Notes: a model not told the origin generated them from the letters alone. Shown: positions 1 through 8,420, counted from the stretch's first letter. The stretch is 32,779 nt of DNA from JAIXWP01 sp049318685 (GCA_049318685.1 JBMOFW010000006.1:1-32779); one strand, 5' to 3'. Translations and numbers: made by a program.

Positions 1-2
1 CC

Positions 3-179
3 AACGGACGAACTGGTTACGAAGAAGAAAAATGGCATTGGAGCTATAAGCCGCCCGCCAACCAATTTTTAGCAGAATATAAAAAGCAAATTTCCTACGC
101 CGACCTCACCGGATTCTCAGGATGCAGTGTTGCTGAAAAATTGAACGTTATCGAACTTTATGTAAATGGAATCGAATAA
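3..179 (+). CDS. M15-family D-alanyl-D-alanine carboxypeptidase-like protein, C-terminal fragment
   Basis: The frame starting at base 3 is open from the left edge to a TAA at 177-179 and gives 58 residues of a protein whose start lies outside the window. It contains GRTGYEEEKWHWSYKP, which matches the last zinc-site segment (E...WHW) of VanY/M15 D,D-carboxypeptidases. Its tail of the form DL.GF.G....E.L.VIE.YVNGI is also what I recall for Bacteroidota members of that family. The expected role is trimming D-Ala from peptidoglycan stem peptides in the periplasm. The stop is followed after two bases by the ATG of the DUF1003 gene, so the two are probably co-transcribed. The family call rests on one motif region only; substrate and full length cannot be judged. 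Confidence 0.7.
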   Translation, partial: NGRTGYEEEKWHWSYKPPANQFLAEYKKQISYADLTGFSGCSVAEKLNVIELYVNGIE

Positions 180-181
180 AC

Positions 182-718
182 ATGGATAAAGACATCAGAC
201 ATATATTCCAATCTGAATCAGACCAATTGCGTAAACTGCGCACCATTGTTCAAAAATCAATTGATGATGAAAAATTAATTACAGAAAACCTACTCCATCC
301 ACCGCAAGAAGTATTATCTCCTGGTCAAAAAATATCTGATAAAGTAGCCACTTTTGGCGGCAGTTGGGCTTTCATCATTTCTTTTTTTGTAGTATTGATT
401 GCTTGGATTATCTACAATTCTATCGCGCTTACGCAAAACCAATTTGACCCCTACCCATATATTCTCATGAATCTAATTCTTTCTTGCATTGCCGCCCTCC
501 AAGCGCCAATTATCATGATGAGCCAAAACAGGAAGGAAGAAAAGGACCGCAAACGCAGTGAAAATGACTACATGATCAATCTAAAAGCAGAAATCGAAAT
601 TCGCAGTCTCCACAATAAAATCGATGTCTTGGTTGAAGAACAGATCAAAGTCCTCTTCGACAGTCAAGCACGTCAATTAGAAATTCTCAAAAAAATTCAA
701 GAGGCAATCAACAAGTAA
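182..718 (+). CDS. DUF1003 family membrane protein
   Basis: A 178-residue protein. After a charged N-terminal region of about 50 residues comes LSPGQKISDKVATFGGSW, typical of the start of DUF1003. Then come two hydrophobic segments: about residues 62-80 (AFIISFFVVLIAWIIYN) and 92-112 (YILMNLILSCIAALQAPIIMM). SQNRKEEKDRKRSENDY follows, the conserved polar signature after the second membrane span, and the C-terminus is a charged, probably coiled-coil helix. The family is widespread in bacteria and has no established biochemical role. The gene starts two bases after the M15-like gene, which suggests a shared transcript. It converges on the T9SS protein gene with only 16 bases between the stops. 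Confidence 0.88.
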   Translation: MDKDIRHIFQSESDQLRKLRTIVQKSIDDEKLITENLLHPPQEVLSPGQKISDKVATFGGSWAFIISFFVVLIAWIIYNSIALTQNQFDPYPYILMNLILSCIAALQAPIIMMSQNRKEEKDRKRSENDYMINLKAEIEIRSLHNKIDVLVEEQIKVLFDSQARQLEILKKIQEAINK

Positions 719-730
719 ATCGCTTCTACG

Positions 731-749
731 TTGATCAATTCACGATCAA
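731..749. other. Small inverted repeat at a convergent gene junction
   Basis: TTGATC (731-736) and GATCAA (744-749) are perfect inverted arms around a 7-base loop. They sit between the stop of the DUF1003 gene (718) and the last codons of the CotH-domain gene on the other strand. No T-run follows on either strand, so it is at best a weak terminator or stem at the end of both transcripts. Confidence 0.3.
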
Positions 750-3700
750 CCGCTCGGCCCGAACTGATCCGTCTTCAGCAAGGAACTCTACCAAATACAT
801 TCCTGTGGACAATCCTTGCGTATCCCACTGCCACAACGTCTCTCGTTTCAAATTCTTTTGAAAAATCAAAGCGCCCTGTAAATCAAAAATCCGCACCAAT
901 GTCCAAGTAGTTTGACTATTGTCCACATAAAGCATCCCTGAAGTTGGATTCGGATACATCATGACTGGTTGCCCTTCCATAGTGGATTCTTCGACATTCA
1001 CCAAGGGTGAACATGAAGGGTCAAATGATCGTGCAGGTGAGCCAAGTTCGCAACCTGCAAACCAACTAGAATATCGCCACGGTGCATTGCTGCTTTCAAT
1101 ATACTCCAATGTATATCCTAGTCCATTTGCTTGATATGACCACGGTGCCTGCGGTAAATACATCATACCGATTTGCAAATTATTTTGCGTGTTATAAATT
1201 TTAATTTTATCTCCCTCGCTGCTCAGCGTAATATTAGAAGACCCTAAAACATTAGCAGTGACAGGATATACGGAAGAAAAACTGGCCATAGTCTTTGCTA
1301 TCACCACGTATTCTCCAGCCAGTAGAACTGTCCCGGATGGAATGGTGTATTGATTGTCCGCATCATCACGAACAATCCACCCACTGATATCGATGTCCTC
1401 GGTCGTTGAATTGTGTAGTTCTATCCAATCATCTGCATCTTCAACTCCACTTTTATAGTTGATCTCAGTCAGCATTACCGGATAAGTGCAAGGAATAAAG
1501 GCTTCACCCGGACTGCCGTTCTCACATTCCATGTACCAAGCGCTGGATGTGTAATCTGTTGAGTTGATATCATGCCCGCGACTATGGCCACATCCAGATG
1601 AACACATCAATTCATAACTATCGTGATCTGTATAATTAAAACCAATTACCGAATCATCATTCGGTTTCATCAAGTGAATTTCATCCGACGAATTGCCTAA
1701 AGAAAAAACCATAGGTCCAAAGACAGTGGCTACTTCCGGATAAGCCAATTCAAACGCATTCACATCGGTAGCCACCACGGCATACGCGTTTGGTTCAAGC
1801 GTGGCACCTTCCGGGAAAGTAAACGTGTTGAAATAATTGCTGTCCTTGATTTTCCAATTGCTAAGATTCACTTGAACATCCGTGTTGTTGTGAATTTCAA
1901 TCCAGTCTCCTGATCCATTCTGCGAATCTGGATCAAACATCATTTCAGTAATAGCGATTGGATTGCTCACCGGAGCTCCTTCAAACACGGCCGTGAAAGT
2001 GAGGTTTTCTGTGAAATTCAATACATGTTCTCGTGTGGTATTGTTTTCTGAAAAAATACCATTCGCTTCCCAGTAACTAAAGGTGTAGCCCGGATTTTCA
2101 TACACGGTAATGCGTACCGGATTGCCGTTGAAATACACCCCCGTCCACGGATATTCTGCCTCATCCGGCTCGAGCGTGCTGATGTGAATACGCCCCGCAC
2201 CGGCTGGCTGCACATCAAGCGTAATATCTACTTGATCATTCATTCCAAAATGACTTTCAACGACATCACGCCCCCCCTGAACACGCTCTTCTGCCCAATC
2301 CAATCTCCATTCAAGCGTTCCGGTGAGAGCACCACCATCGGTGCCCCATCGCTGTGCATGACGCTGAAATATCGGCTCAATCTCGTCGCGCATGGCATGA
2401 GCCATAGCTGTTACTTTGTCAATTTGAAACTCTGTATTAATCAAATCAGCATAACGATTGATGAAGTAATTCCTAAATTCATCATTTTGGATCAAAGCAT
2501 CCCATAATTGATCCGTCAGAAAACCGTCTCCACCGGCTTGCCAGATATAATCATCATAGGGCGAATTGCCCGCCAAGCCCATTCCAAAATCCATATCCAT
2601 CAACATAAATCGCCATTTTCCTCCTGGACGGTCATCATGCCACAACTTGGTGTTATTTTGATATCCATTGCTCCAGTCTCCATTGCACCAATACGTTTGC
2701 GCGATGATATAGTCCGCATAATTTTCTATGTCCAACATACCCGAAATCGCCGCAAAGTAATCCGGTGCGTTCGGATCATTGGAAGTCGCAAATTCATGCA
2801 AATCAAAGAAACTGGTTGGATCACCATTTATCACGTTAAAACCTAAATAATTTGCGCTCACCACCGTAACATCGGAGGAGGAAATATCATGATTATTGGC
2901 CACAGCATGCTGATCAAGATTTTCTCTTATTTCCATGAATCCCCAATATTGGCCATTCAGGAATACCACTGCAGGAGAATACGCCATGTAATCCACATGC
3001 GTATTGCGACAAGTTCTTTCGATCAAAGCTTCATGAAAACGATGTTCCCAATAGCCATTCCCACCGTTGCGCAGATTAAACCCTTTAAACGATTCGATGT
3101 AGGGCTTATCTGAAATCATGGGATAGTCCATACTTTCAAATCCGTACTTCCCTTTGGCTTGAAGGCGAAGGCTCTTTTGCTCATTCACCCTGCTCCATCC
3201 GCCATGAATCTTCACGCCCACAGGGCCTTCAATTTGTTTAACGTGATTCGCATCAAAATACTCCATGTACGCTGTGCGTTCCCAATCTTCCCAAAAATTG
3301 GCTCCCCAATGCGGTACACCTAGATCATAATCCGGCGGACCAAATACGTGAATACCCGTCACCGGATCCCACAGATTGGCCGGATCGGTGGATACACTGA
3401 TAATGGGGATCTCTATTTGATCTTCATTGATGAAATATGAATTTTTCACTACAGACGACGGCAGCGTATTTTCACCAAAAGCACGCGCAGCCACCACCGC
3501 AGAACCCGACACCGCAAAACCGCCGGTGTACAGCATATCGGATTCGTCGGGAACACCGCCATCAAATGATATATAAATCTGTGCGTCCGGATTTGGACTT
3601 GAAAGTGTAATGTAAACGGGCACATCATATGCGCCACTTTCAACACTAAATACAGGAGCAGCCTCATAACCCGAAGCGCAAATGCCTTCGTTGGTCGTTC

Positions 3701-4802
3701 CCGGTGTCGGCGCAGAACTAAAACACCAATCGGCTCCTCCGTCCGTTGATCGACGAAAGCTATGATCTGATTGCATCGATTCCACAAACTTACTCTCCAA
3801 CACCGTCCCGTCTGATGATTTTAGATACAACGTTTCCCCTGCACTCAATCCGAAGCTGGCATGATTGAGTGGAAATTCAAGACTCATCCATTCAGGTGCT
3901 TCTTCCGTTTGTATTTCAGGACTGGCCATGCCCAACACGACATAAACGCTTCCGGTCATATCACTTGAAAGAACATCCGCATTGTGTACCTGCAATGCAA
4001 TGACATTTTCACCTTCCTGCAACAATGCGCTGAACACAGAAAAATCAATAATCAAATTGTCGGGAGTAATTCCTTGATAGACCAATGCTTCATGACCACC
4101 ATCCGCGGGCGTGTCAAATGTGGGCTCCACGCCCACGGTTCCAATATTGGCTCGGGCTATTTCAACGCCATTCAAATAACAAACGAATGCATCATCGTAG
4201 TCGATATTCATCAACATAAATGTGACATCATTCGGATCATTCAACTGAAAAGTCGTACGACTATACACGGACAATACGCCTCCACCCACATCCGTTCCAT
4301 CATCTCCATCACCGAATCCAAATCCGCCATTGCCCGCACCCCAACTGCTATCGTCAAAACCAATTTCATTCCACGATGCATCGGGCTGAGAGGAAGGAAC
4401 AAGATAAGTCCACCAATTCCAAGGATACACCGGAGACTCCAAGTGATCGATGATCGGACCATTTCCATAGCGATCTTTCCCCGAAGCAAAAATCATTACA
4501 TGTTGTCCCGCAGCCAACACTGTGTAGGGCAGGTTCCAGTCATTCTCGGCGTCTTCCTTATCTGAAACAATGTATTGACTCAAATTGATAGACGTACTTC
4601 CCGCATTGTACAATTCAAACCAGTCTTCGTAGTCGCCTTCTTCATCCTGAATGGTACTCAAATTCGTCACTTGAATTTCGTTGATCACCACTTGTGCACT
4701 CGCGCTGATGGAGAGAAATAGAACGAGAACGGGAACGAGAACTGGAACTGGAACGAGATTTCGTTTCATGCGAAGGATATACTGCGTTGTATCGTTTTTC
4801 AT
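735..4802 (-). CDS. T9SS-exported CotH-kinase / lamin-tail-domain surface protein
   Basis: A very large secreted protein of about 1355 residues. A hydrophobic signal peptide ends at ASAQ. The visible order after that is: a lamin-tail domain (VVINEIQ..., about 40-110); a beta-sandwich region; a chitobiase-C-like beta domain (about 380-460); and a CotH kinase-like domain (about 465-800). The CotH part carries HGGWSR..EQKSLRL and the acidic MDMDFGMG motif expected to bind metal. An InlB-like beta repeat follows, then two more lamin-tail domains (ITEMMFDPDSQNGSGDWIEIHN and LTEINYKSG..DADDWIELHN) and a C-terminal T9SS type A sorting domain (MYPNPTSGMLYVDN ... GMYLVEF). CotH proteins are protein kinases in spore-formers; the role here is inferred only. 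A TTG at 4811 would overlap the upstream stop. ATG 4802 or the internal ATG at 4769, which gives a compact signal peptide, are likelier starts. It is co-transcribed behind the 787-residue T9SS protein. Confidence 0.85.
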   Translation of the reverse strand: MKNDTTQYILRMKRNLVPVPVLVPVLVLFLSISASAQVVINEIQVTNLSTIQDEEGDYEDWFELYNAGSTSINLSQYIVSDKEDAENDWNLPYTVLAAGQHVMIFASGKDRYGNGPIIDHLESPVYPWNWWTYLVPSSQPDASWNEIGFDDSSWGAGNGGFGFGDGDDGTDVGGGVLSVYSRTTFQLNDPNDVTFMLMNIDYDDAFVCYLNGVEIARANIGTVGVEPTFDTPADGGHEALVYQGITPDNLIIDFSVFSALLQEGENVIALQVHNADVLSSDMTGSVYVVLGMASPEIQTEEAPEWMSLEFPLNHASFGLSAGETLYLKSSDGTVLESKFVESMQSDHSFRRSTDGGADWCFSSAPTPGTTNEGICASGYEAAPVFSVESGAYDVPVYITLSSPNPDAQIYISFDGGVPDESDMLYTGGFAVSGSAVVAARAFGENTLPSSVVKNSYFINEDQIEIPIISVSTDPANLWDPVTGIHVFGPPDYDLGVPHWGANFWEDWERTAYMEYFDANHVKQIEGPVGVKIHGGWSRVNEQKSLRLQAKGKYGFESMDYPMISDKPYIESFKGFNLRNGGNGYWEHRFHEALIERTCRNTHVDYMAYSPAVVFLNGQYWGFMEIRENLDQHAVANNHDISSSDVTVVSANYLGFNVINGDPTSFFDLHEFATSNDPNAPDYFAAISGMLDIENYADYIIAQTYWCNGDWSNGYQNNTKLWHDDRPGGKWRFMLMDMDFGMGLAGNSPYDDYIWQAGGDGFLTDQLWDALIQNDEFRNYFINRYADLINTEFQIDKVTAMAHAMRDEIEPIFQRHAQRWGTDGGALTGTLEWRLDWAEERVQGGRDVVESHFGMNDQVDITLDVQPAGAGRIHISTLEPDEAEYPWTGVYFNGNPVRITVYENPGYTFSYWEANGIFSENNTTREHVLNFTENLTFTAVFEGAPVSNPIAITEMMFDPDSQNGSGDWIEIHNNTDVQVNLSNWKIKDSNYFNTFTFPEGATLEPNAYAVVATDVNAFELAYPEVATVFGPMVFSLGNSSDEIHLMKPNDDSVIGFNYTDHDSYELMCSSGCGHSRGHDINSTDYTSSAWYMECENGSPGEAFIPCTYPVMLTEINYKSGVEDADDWIELHNSTTEDIDISGWIVRDDADNQYTIPSGTVLLAGEYVVIAKTMASFSSVYPVTANVLGSSNITLSSEGDKIKIYNTQNNLQIGMMYLPQAPWSYQANGLGYTLEYIESSNAPWRYSSWFAGCELGSPARSFDPSCSPLVNVEESTMEGQPVMMYPNPTSGMLYVDNSQTTWTLVRIFDLQGALIFQKNLKRETLWQWDTQGLSTGMYLVEFLAEDGSVRAERLIVN
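4720..4757 (-). repeat. Hexanucleotide microsatellite inside the signal-peptide codons
   Basis: On the coding strand about six copies of a 6-base unit of form GTTCYC/GTTCCA follow each other. They encode the hydrophobic core VPVPVLVPVLVL of the signal peptide of the CotH-domain protein. Six-base slippage would add or remove a Val-Pro or Val-Leu pair without shifting the frame, so it could tune signal-peptide length. The repeat is imperfect, so whether it actually varies is unknown. Confidence 0.75.
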
Positions 4803-4807
4803 AAATA

Positions 4808-7171
4808 TCAATGCTGAACGTTAAATGATTGTGTCAAAACTTGATCAGCACTTTCTATGGTGATCACATACATGCCGGCTGCCAAAGCAGCTGTATTTAA
4901 AGTAAAAACTTCCGAACCGGACCATTGTTTTTGAAGCACCAAGATTCCAGTAGCATCAAACACACGGCAAAAAGCACTTTCCGATTTTTCGAGTTGAATA
5001 TAAAGTTGCTCATTCGCCGGATTCGGATAGAACACCAAGGGCGATGAACTCATTTCATTCACCGCAATGCATGACAATACTTCAAAGTGTAGTGAGTCGG
5101 AAGAGGCACAACCGAACTCATTGATCACATTCAACTCAATGTCATATTCGCCAACCGGATATTCTTCACCCGATAAAATCACTTGTTGCGTGACATCCCC
5201 GGTCGACCAAGAATACAAAGGCACATCGGGACCACTAATCAAAATATCAAAGTTTGAGCAAAGAGTGAGGTCTTCACCCAAGTCAACCGTGGTAGCGGGC
5301 AAGGTTTCCACTTCCACAGGCAAGGAAACAAAACAGCCATGATCATCTTCCAAATACAGGTAATACATTCCCGCTGGCAGATCGCTCTGAATTTCTCCTT
5401 CATGTTCGGTGCCATCTGGAAAATGCCACGAATAACTGTATGGTGCTGTACCTCCTGATATGGAAAATGCCACGCTACCATCCGTGTTTTCAGCACAAGT
5501 ATGTTGCGCTTCTCCGCTCAATTCAAAAGGAGATGGACCTTCCACCACATATACTTCATCTACCACAGCGCCGCATGCATCTTCTGCGTGATAGGTATAA
5601 GTGCCTGGACCAATATTTTCTAAGAAATAAGCATCCGAAACAAATCCATTTGGACCTGTCCAGTTCGTCGTATAATTCATTCCCCAACCGGTGACATTCG
5701 GTAAAATCATGCCTTCAGGATCGATTCCCACACCCACCGGACAAAGTACCCCTTGAATCACCTCTTCAGTGACCGGTCCGTTTTCATAAGGCACTACAGA
5801 CAATATCATGTCTCCCCATTCATTGTTGTATCCATCAATTTGAATATACAAAGTCATACCGGCAGGCAAACAATGGGTATAGCATCGTGACGATTGCGGA
5901 TGCCAAGATGCACTGCCATTGCAGTTCAATACCGCATCAAACAGAAGCGGTTCCACTGTTACTGGCTGAACATTGAGCAATTCTTGTCCACTTGGATCCG
6001 TCAAAATTACCACGACTTCCTCAGGCCAATCTCCAGCCACAAATTCGATTTGCAACGAACTTCCAGAAGCGACGTCAAAAGTCCAAGAAGCAGAACTGCC
6101 TTCATTTAGCGTGTAATCCTCAGAGACGCCATCAACCGTCACCGTGATATAGTTGCCATTCCATCCGTCTCCATACGTATCCATTCCTTCGATAGTGTAT
6201 GTACACGTTTGTTCTTCAGACAAGCAGGTTCCACTCATCGCATCATACATGGTTTGACAGGCATCGTCCCAACCTGTTTCGCAACACGCGGGAAAGGCTT
6301 GTAGCACATTGAAATACGCCGCAGAACCGCGGTCCACGCAGGATGGAGGATTGGCATTGCATTCAGCAATGCCACTTTCACCCATAAAATCATCATTGCC
6401 GCTGATATAAATATAGCTCGACATATCCATGCAATCTTCCGCATACCAAATCGCCATTTGCGTATTGATAGACGTGCCGGGATGCACTGTAGAAATTTCA
6501 TAAGCACCGTCATCCGGCACGGTAAACTTGGCCCATGCAGTGTGATTGATCTCGTCGGGACACCACACCCCCATGGCCTGACAATTGCCTTGTGGGGCAT
6601 GTACCTCGTTCACTTGAGAATAGCAATTCACGTTAGACAACTCTATGGCAGATCCCACCACAACTTCTTGTGCATTGCATGGACTATCATGTGCTCCAAG
6701 AAAAGAAACACCGGTCTGAAAAGTCCACATATTGCCGGCTCCTGTGCCTGAATAGAATCCAGAAAAAGCACCATCTTCAAACGTTTCAAAATACAATCCC
6801 CCATCTCCGAAACTATCTACAAAATACAAGGTGTAGTATTCCCCTTCATTCAGACAAATATTGGTCACTTGAACCATGCCGTATCCGGGATATCCTTGAT
6901 CGCCGGCACCGTTTGGGTCGCCATTGCCAGGACAGCCAACCCCACTCTGATTGCTTCCCCAAATAATGGTACCATCGCCACAGGCATTGGTTCCCGGCAC
7001 CAATTCCCAATACGTTTCATTCGGCCAGCCGTCCGTATAAATATTTATGCTTAAGGTGATTTGGCCATCAGCACATTGGGCATAGGAGCAAACCACGCCT
7101 GCCATCATCAGCAGAAGGACGAGCCATTTTTGGAGAGAAATAAAATTCATGAATCGATTCAAATTCAGCAC
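4808..7171 (-). CDS. Large T9SS-exported adhesin-like protein with SprB-type repeat and Cys-rich insert
   Basis: 787 residues. The signal peptide is best from the internal Met at 7150 (MNFISLQKWLVLLLMMAGVV...SYAQ); the longer start at 7171 adds seven residues. Two GDGW-type beta domains are visible near residues 45-160 (SINIYTDGWPNETYWEL; FGDGGLYFE) and 315-400 (DTYGDGWNGNYITVTVDG). Between them lie a jelly-roll-like domain (HTAWAKFTVPDDGAYEISTV) and a Cys-rich CCETGWDDAC motif seen in secreted Bacteroidota proteins. Further on are a SprB-like repeat (CAENTDGSVAFSISGGTAPYSYSW), a PKD-like stretch, and a C-terminal T9SS type A domain (FYPNPANEQLYIQ ... GMYVITI). The likely fate is export through T9SS and display on the cell surface or release. 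It heads a two-gene operon with the CotH-domain protein. Confidence 0.82.
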   Translation of the reverse strand: MLNLNRFMNFISLQKWLVLLLMMAGVVCSYAQCADGQITLSINIYTDGWPNETYWELVPGTNACGDGTIIWGSNQSGVGCPGNGDPNGAGDQGYPGYGMVQVTNICLNEGEYYTLYFVDSFGDGGLYFETFEDGAFSGFYSGTGAGNMWTFQTGVSFLGAHDSPCNAQEVVVGSAIELSNVNCYSQVNEVHAPQGNCQAMGVWCPDEINHTAWAKFTVPDDGAYEISTVHPGTSINTQMAIWYAEDCMDMSSYIYISGNDDFMGESGIAECNANPPSCVDRGSAAYFNVLQAFPACCETGWDDACQTMYDAMSGTCLSEEQTCTYTIEGMDTYGDGWNGNYITVTVDGVSEDYTLNEGSSASWTFDVASGSSLQIEFVAGDWPEEVVVILTDPSGQELLNVQPVTVEPLLFDAVLNCNGSASWHPQSSRCYTHCLPAGMTLYIQIDGYNNEWGDMILSVVPYENGPVTEEVIQGVLCPVGVGIDPEGMILPNVTGWGMNYTTNWTGPNGFVSDAYFLENIGPGTYTYHAEDACGAVVDEVYVVEGPSPFELSGEAQHTCAENTDGSVAFSISGGTAPYSYSWHFPDGTEHEGEIQSDLPAGMYYLYLEDDHGCFVSLPVEVETLPATTVDLGEDLTLCSNFDILISGPDVPLYSWSTGDVTQQVILSGEEYPVGEYDIELNVINEFGCASSDSLHFEVLSCIAVNEMSSSPLVFYPNPANEQLYIQLEKSESAFCRVFDATGILVLQKQWSGSEVFTLNTAALAAGMYVITIESADQVLTQSFNVQH

Positions 7172-7196
7172 CGCTTCAACGGAAAGACGGATTCTC

Positions 7197-7226
7197 CAAA
7201 TTTAACACGAGGCTAACATGAACAAA
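7197..7226 (-). promoter_or_regulatory. Putative Bacteroidota-type promoter of the T9SS protein operon
   Basis: On the minus strand TAAATTTG (7204-7197) fits the -7 consensus TAnnTTTG of Bacteroidota sigma-A promoters. TTTG (7226-7223) lies 18 bases upstream, in the accepted range for the -33 element. Transcription would start near 7190, giving a leader of about 20-40 bases before the start codon. Confidence 0.5.
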
Positions 7227-7275
7227 CACGTTGTTGTAGAAACAAACAACATCGCTTTGTTGGAAAGCTAAAAAG

Positions 7276-7347
7276 TGTGCTAGAGTCAGAGGATTAGATC
7301 GTGAGATCGATAGATCGGGAGATCTAATGATCCATTGACCTGCTGAT
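7276..7347. repeat. Degenerate 8-bp-period repeat tract
   Basis: Nine consecutive octamers can be laid out from 7276 to 7347. GATC recurs at exactly 7297, 7305, 7313, 7321, 7329 and 7345, with GACC at 7337, so the spacing is strictly eight bases. The tract opens with TGTGCTAGAGT, an 11-mer that also occurs in the tract at 31305-31352. It lies in the 339-base gene-free gap 7172-7510. That gap otherwise holds the T9SS operon promoter and, near 7478, a weak -7-like TACCTTGC ahead of the AraC-type gene. Confidence 0.8.
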
Positions 7348-7510
7348 CAAACGCTCATTCTGTGCCAAAATGTGGGAATTCTGCAAAAACGAAACATAAT
7401 TATATAAACATTCATTCACCAAAGAAAAAAAAGTGAAGCCTTCTGAAAACTTGCGACAATTCCCGCCTTCGAATTCTTACCTTGCCCCAAGGAACCATCA
7501 GCATGATTAA

Positions 7511-8071
7511 ATGAAACTATACATCAAATACATGGTCAGCCAACGCTGCAAAATGATGGTTAAAGAAGAACTCTTAAAACTGGGACTTCACTTCATCATA
7601 ATAGACCTCGGCATGGTAGAAATACTTGAAGATATCGATGAAGAAAAAAGACAATTACTCAAACAAAATCTACTTAAATCGGGACTTGAATTACTGGACG
7701 ACCATAAGAGTATTCTCATTGAAAAAATCAAAGCTGTGATCGTCGAAATGATCCACTATTCAGACTTTGTACCTAAGGAAAACAATTCTCAATTTCTTGC
7801 CGAAAAATTAGGATACAACTACACCTATCTCGCCAATACTTTCTCTGAAGTAAAAGGTATTACTATACAACAATTCATTATTATAAATAAAATTGAAAGA
7901 GTAAAAGAACTCTTATTGTACGACGAATTATCCCTTTCTGAAATCGCCTATAAACTGCACTACAGCAGTGTAGCGCACTTGTCCAATCAATTTAAAAAAG
8001 TCACCGGACTCTCTCCTTCTTTCTTCAAAAAACTCAAACAAAAACGATTATTCAATTTAGAAAACCTGTGA
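7511..8071 (+). CDS. AraC-family helix-turn-helix transcriptional regulator
   Basis: A 186-residue protein. The C-terminal half (about residues 75-180) has the two helix-turn-helix units of AraC/XylS regulators. The first is LAEKLGYNYTYLANTFSEVKGITIQQFII. The second is LSLSEIAYKLHYSSVAHLSNQFKKVTGLSPSFFKKL, with the signature FKKVTGLSPSFF. The N-terminal region is short and helical (DIDEEKRQLLKQNLLKSGLELLDDHK) and lacks the usual cupin sugar-binding domain, like the small AraC proteins common in Bacteroidota. The ATG at 7511 is chosen because the earlier ATG at 7503 is followed at once by a stop. The dyad at 8101-8137 lies just downstream, before the CsbD-like gene, and is a possible target; its targets are not shown by the sequence. 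Confidence 0.85.
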   Translation: MKLYIKYMVSQRCKMMVKEELLKLGLHFIIIDLGMVEILEDIDEEKRQLLKQNLLKSGLELLDDHKSILIEKIKAVIVEMIHYSDFVPKENNSQFLAEKLGYNYTYLANTFSEVKGITIQQFIIINKIERVKELLLYDELSLSEIAYKLHYSSVAHLSNQFKKVTGLSPSFFKKLKQKRLFNLENL

Positions 8072-8100
8072 ATTGTGTACGATTCAAGTCCTTTTGTGTA

Positions 8101-8137
8101 ACATGGAAGATGTGCATCAGTCGCACATTTGTCATGT
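8101..8137. promoter_or_regulatory. Two-part dyad-symmetric element upstream of the CsbD-like gene
   Basis: ACATG (8101-8105) pairs with CATGT (8133-8137), and ATGTGC (8110-8115) pairs with GCACAT (8123-8128). The arms leave symmetric 4-base internal spacers and a 7-base centre. The element lies about 30 bases before the CsbD-like start. It could be an operator for the neighbouring AraC-type regulator or a leader hairpin; the sequence alone does not decide. Confidence 0.45.
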
Positions 8138-8169
8138 AATAATTCAGTTACAAAATTATCTTACCCATC

Positions 8170-8394
8170 ATGGAAGAAGCAGTAAACAAAAGCATCGAAG
8201 CTTTCAAAATCACAGGCAATTGGGAAAAACAATCTAAACTACTCAAAGAGAAGTATTCGCAGCTCACAGATGCAGATCTCAAATTTGAGCCCGGTAAAGA
8301 AAATGATTTACTCAAACGCGTCGAAACACGCTTGAACAAGAAGCGCGAAGAGGTGATTAACATCATCAACAAAACCCTACCAGAGAAGGTTTAA
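8170..8394 (+). CDS. CsbD-like general stress protein
   Basis: A 74-residue, highly charged cytoplasmic protein. The segment TGNWEKQSKLLKEKYSQLTDADLKFEPGKENDLLKRVETRLNKKREEV matches the CsbD/YjbJ fold: a G-N-W-x-x-x-x-x-x-L-K-x-K-Y/F motif, then LTD.DL.(Y/F)..GK.(D/N).LL.R...(L/R)..K. CsbD is a sigma-B-controlled stress protein in Bacillus, and homologues respond to osmotic or stationary-phase stress; the molecular function is unknown. The gene is monocistronic: the dyad lies upstream, and a strong terminator (8463-8499) lies downstream. The 3' region has further inverted repeats. Confidence 0.78.
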   Translation: MEEAVNKSIEAFKITGNWEKQSKLLKEKYSQLTDADLKFEPGKENDLLKRVETRLNKKREEVINIINKTLPEKV

Positions 8395-8420
8395 CGACAC
8401 TCTGACCTAATTCAAACTAA

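Noticed and set aside
3984..4565. A 193-codon open frame on the plus strand
   Set aside because: It is antisense to the CotH-domain gene, has no family motif or signal, and the opposite frame has clear domain structure.
7276..7347. A CRISPR array
   Set aside because: The period is 8 bases, there are no long identical repeats with unique spacers, and no cas genes are present.
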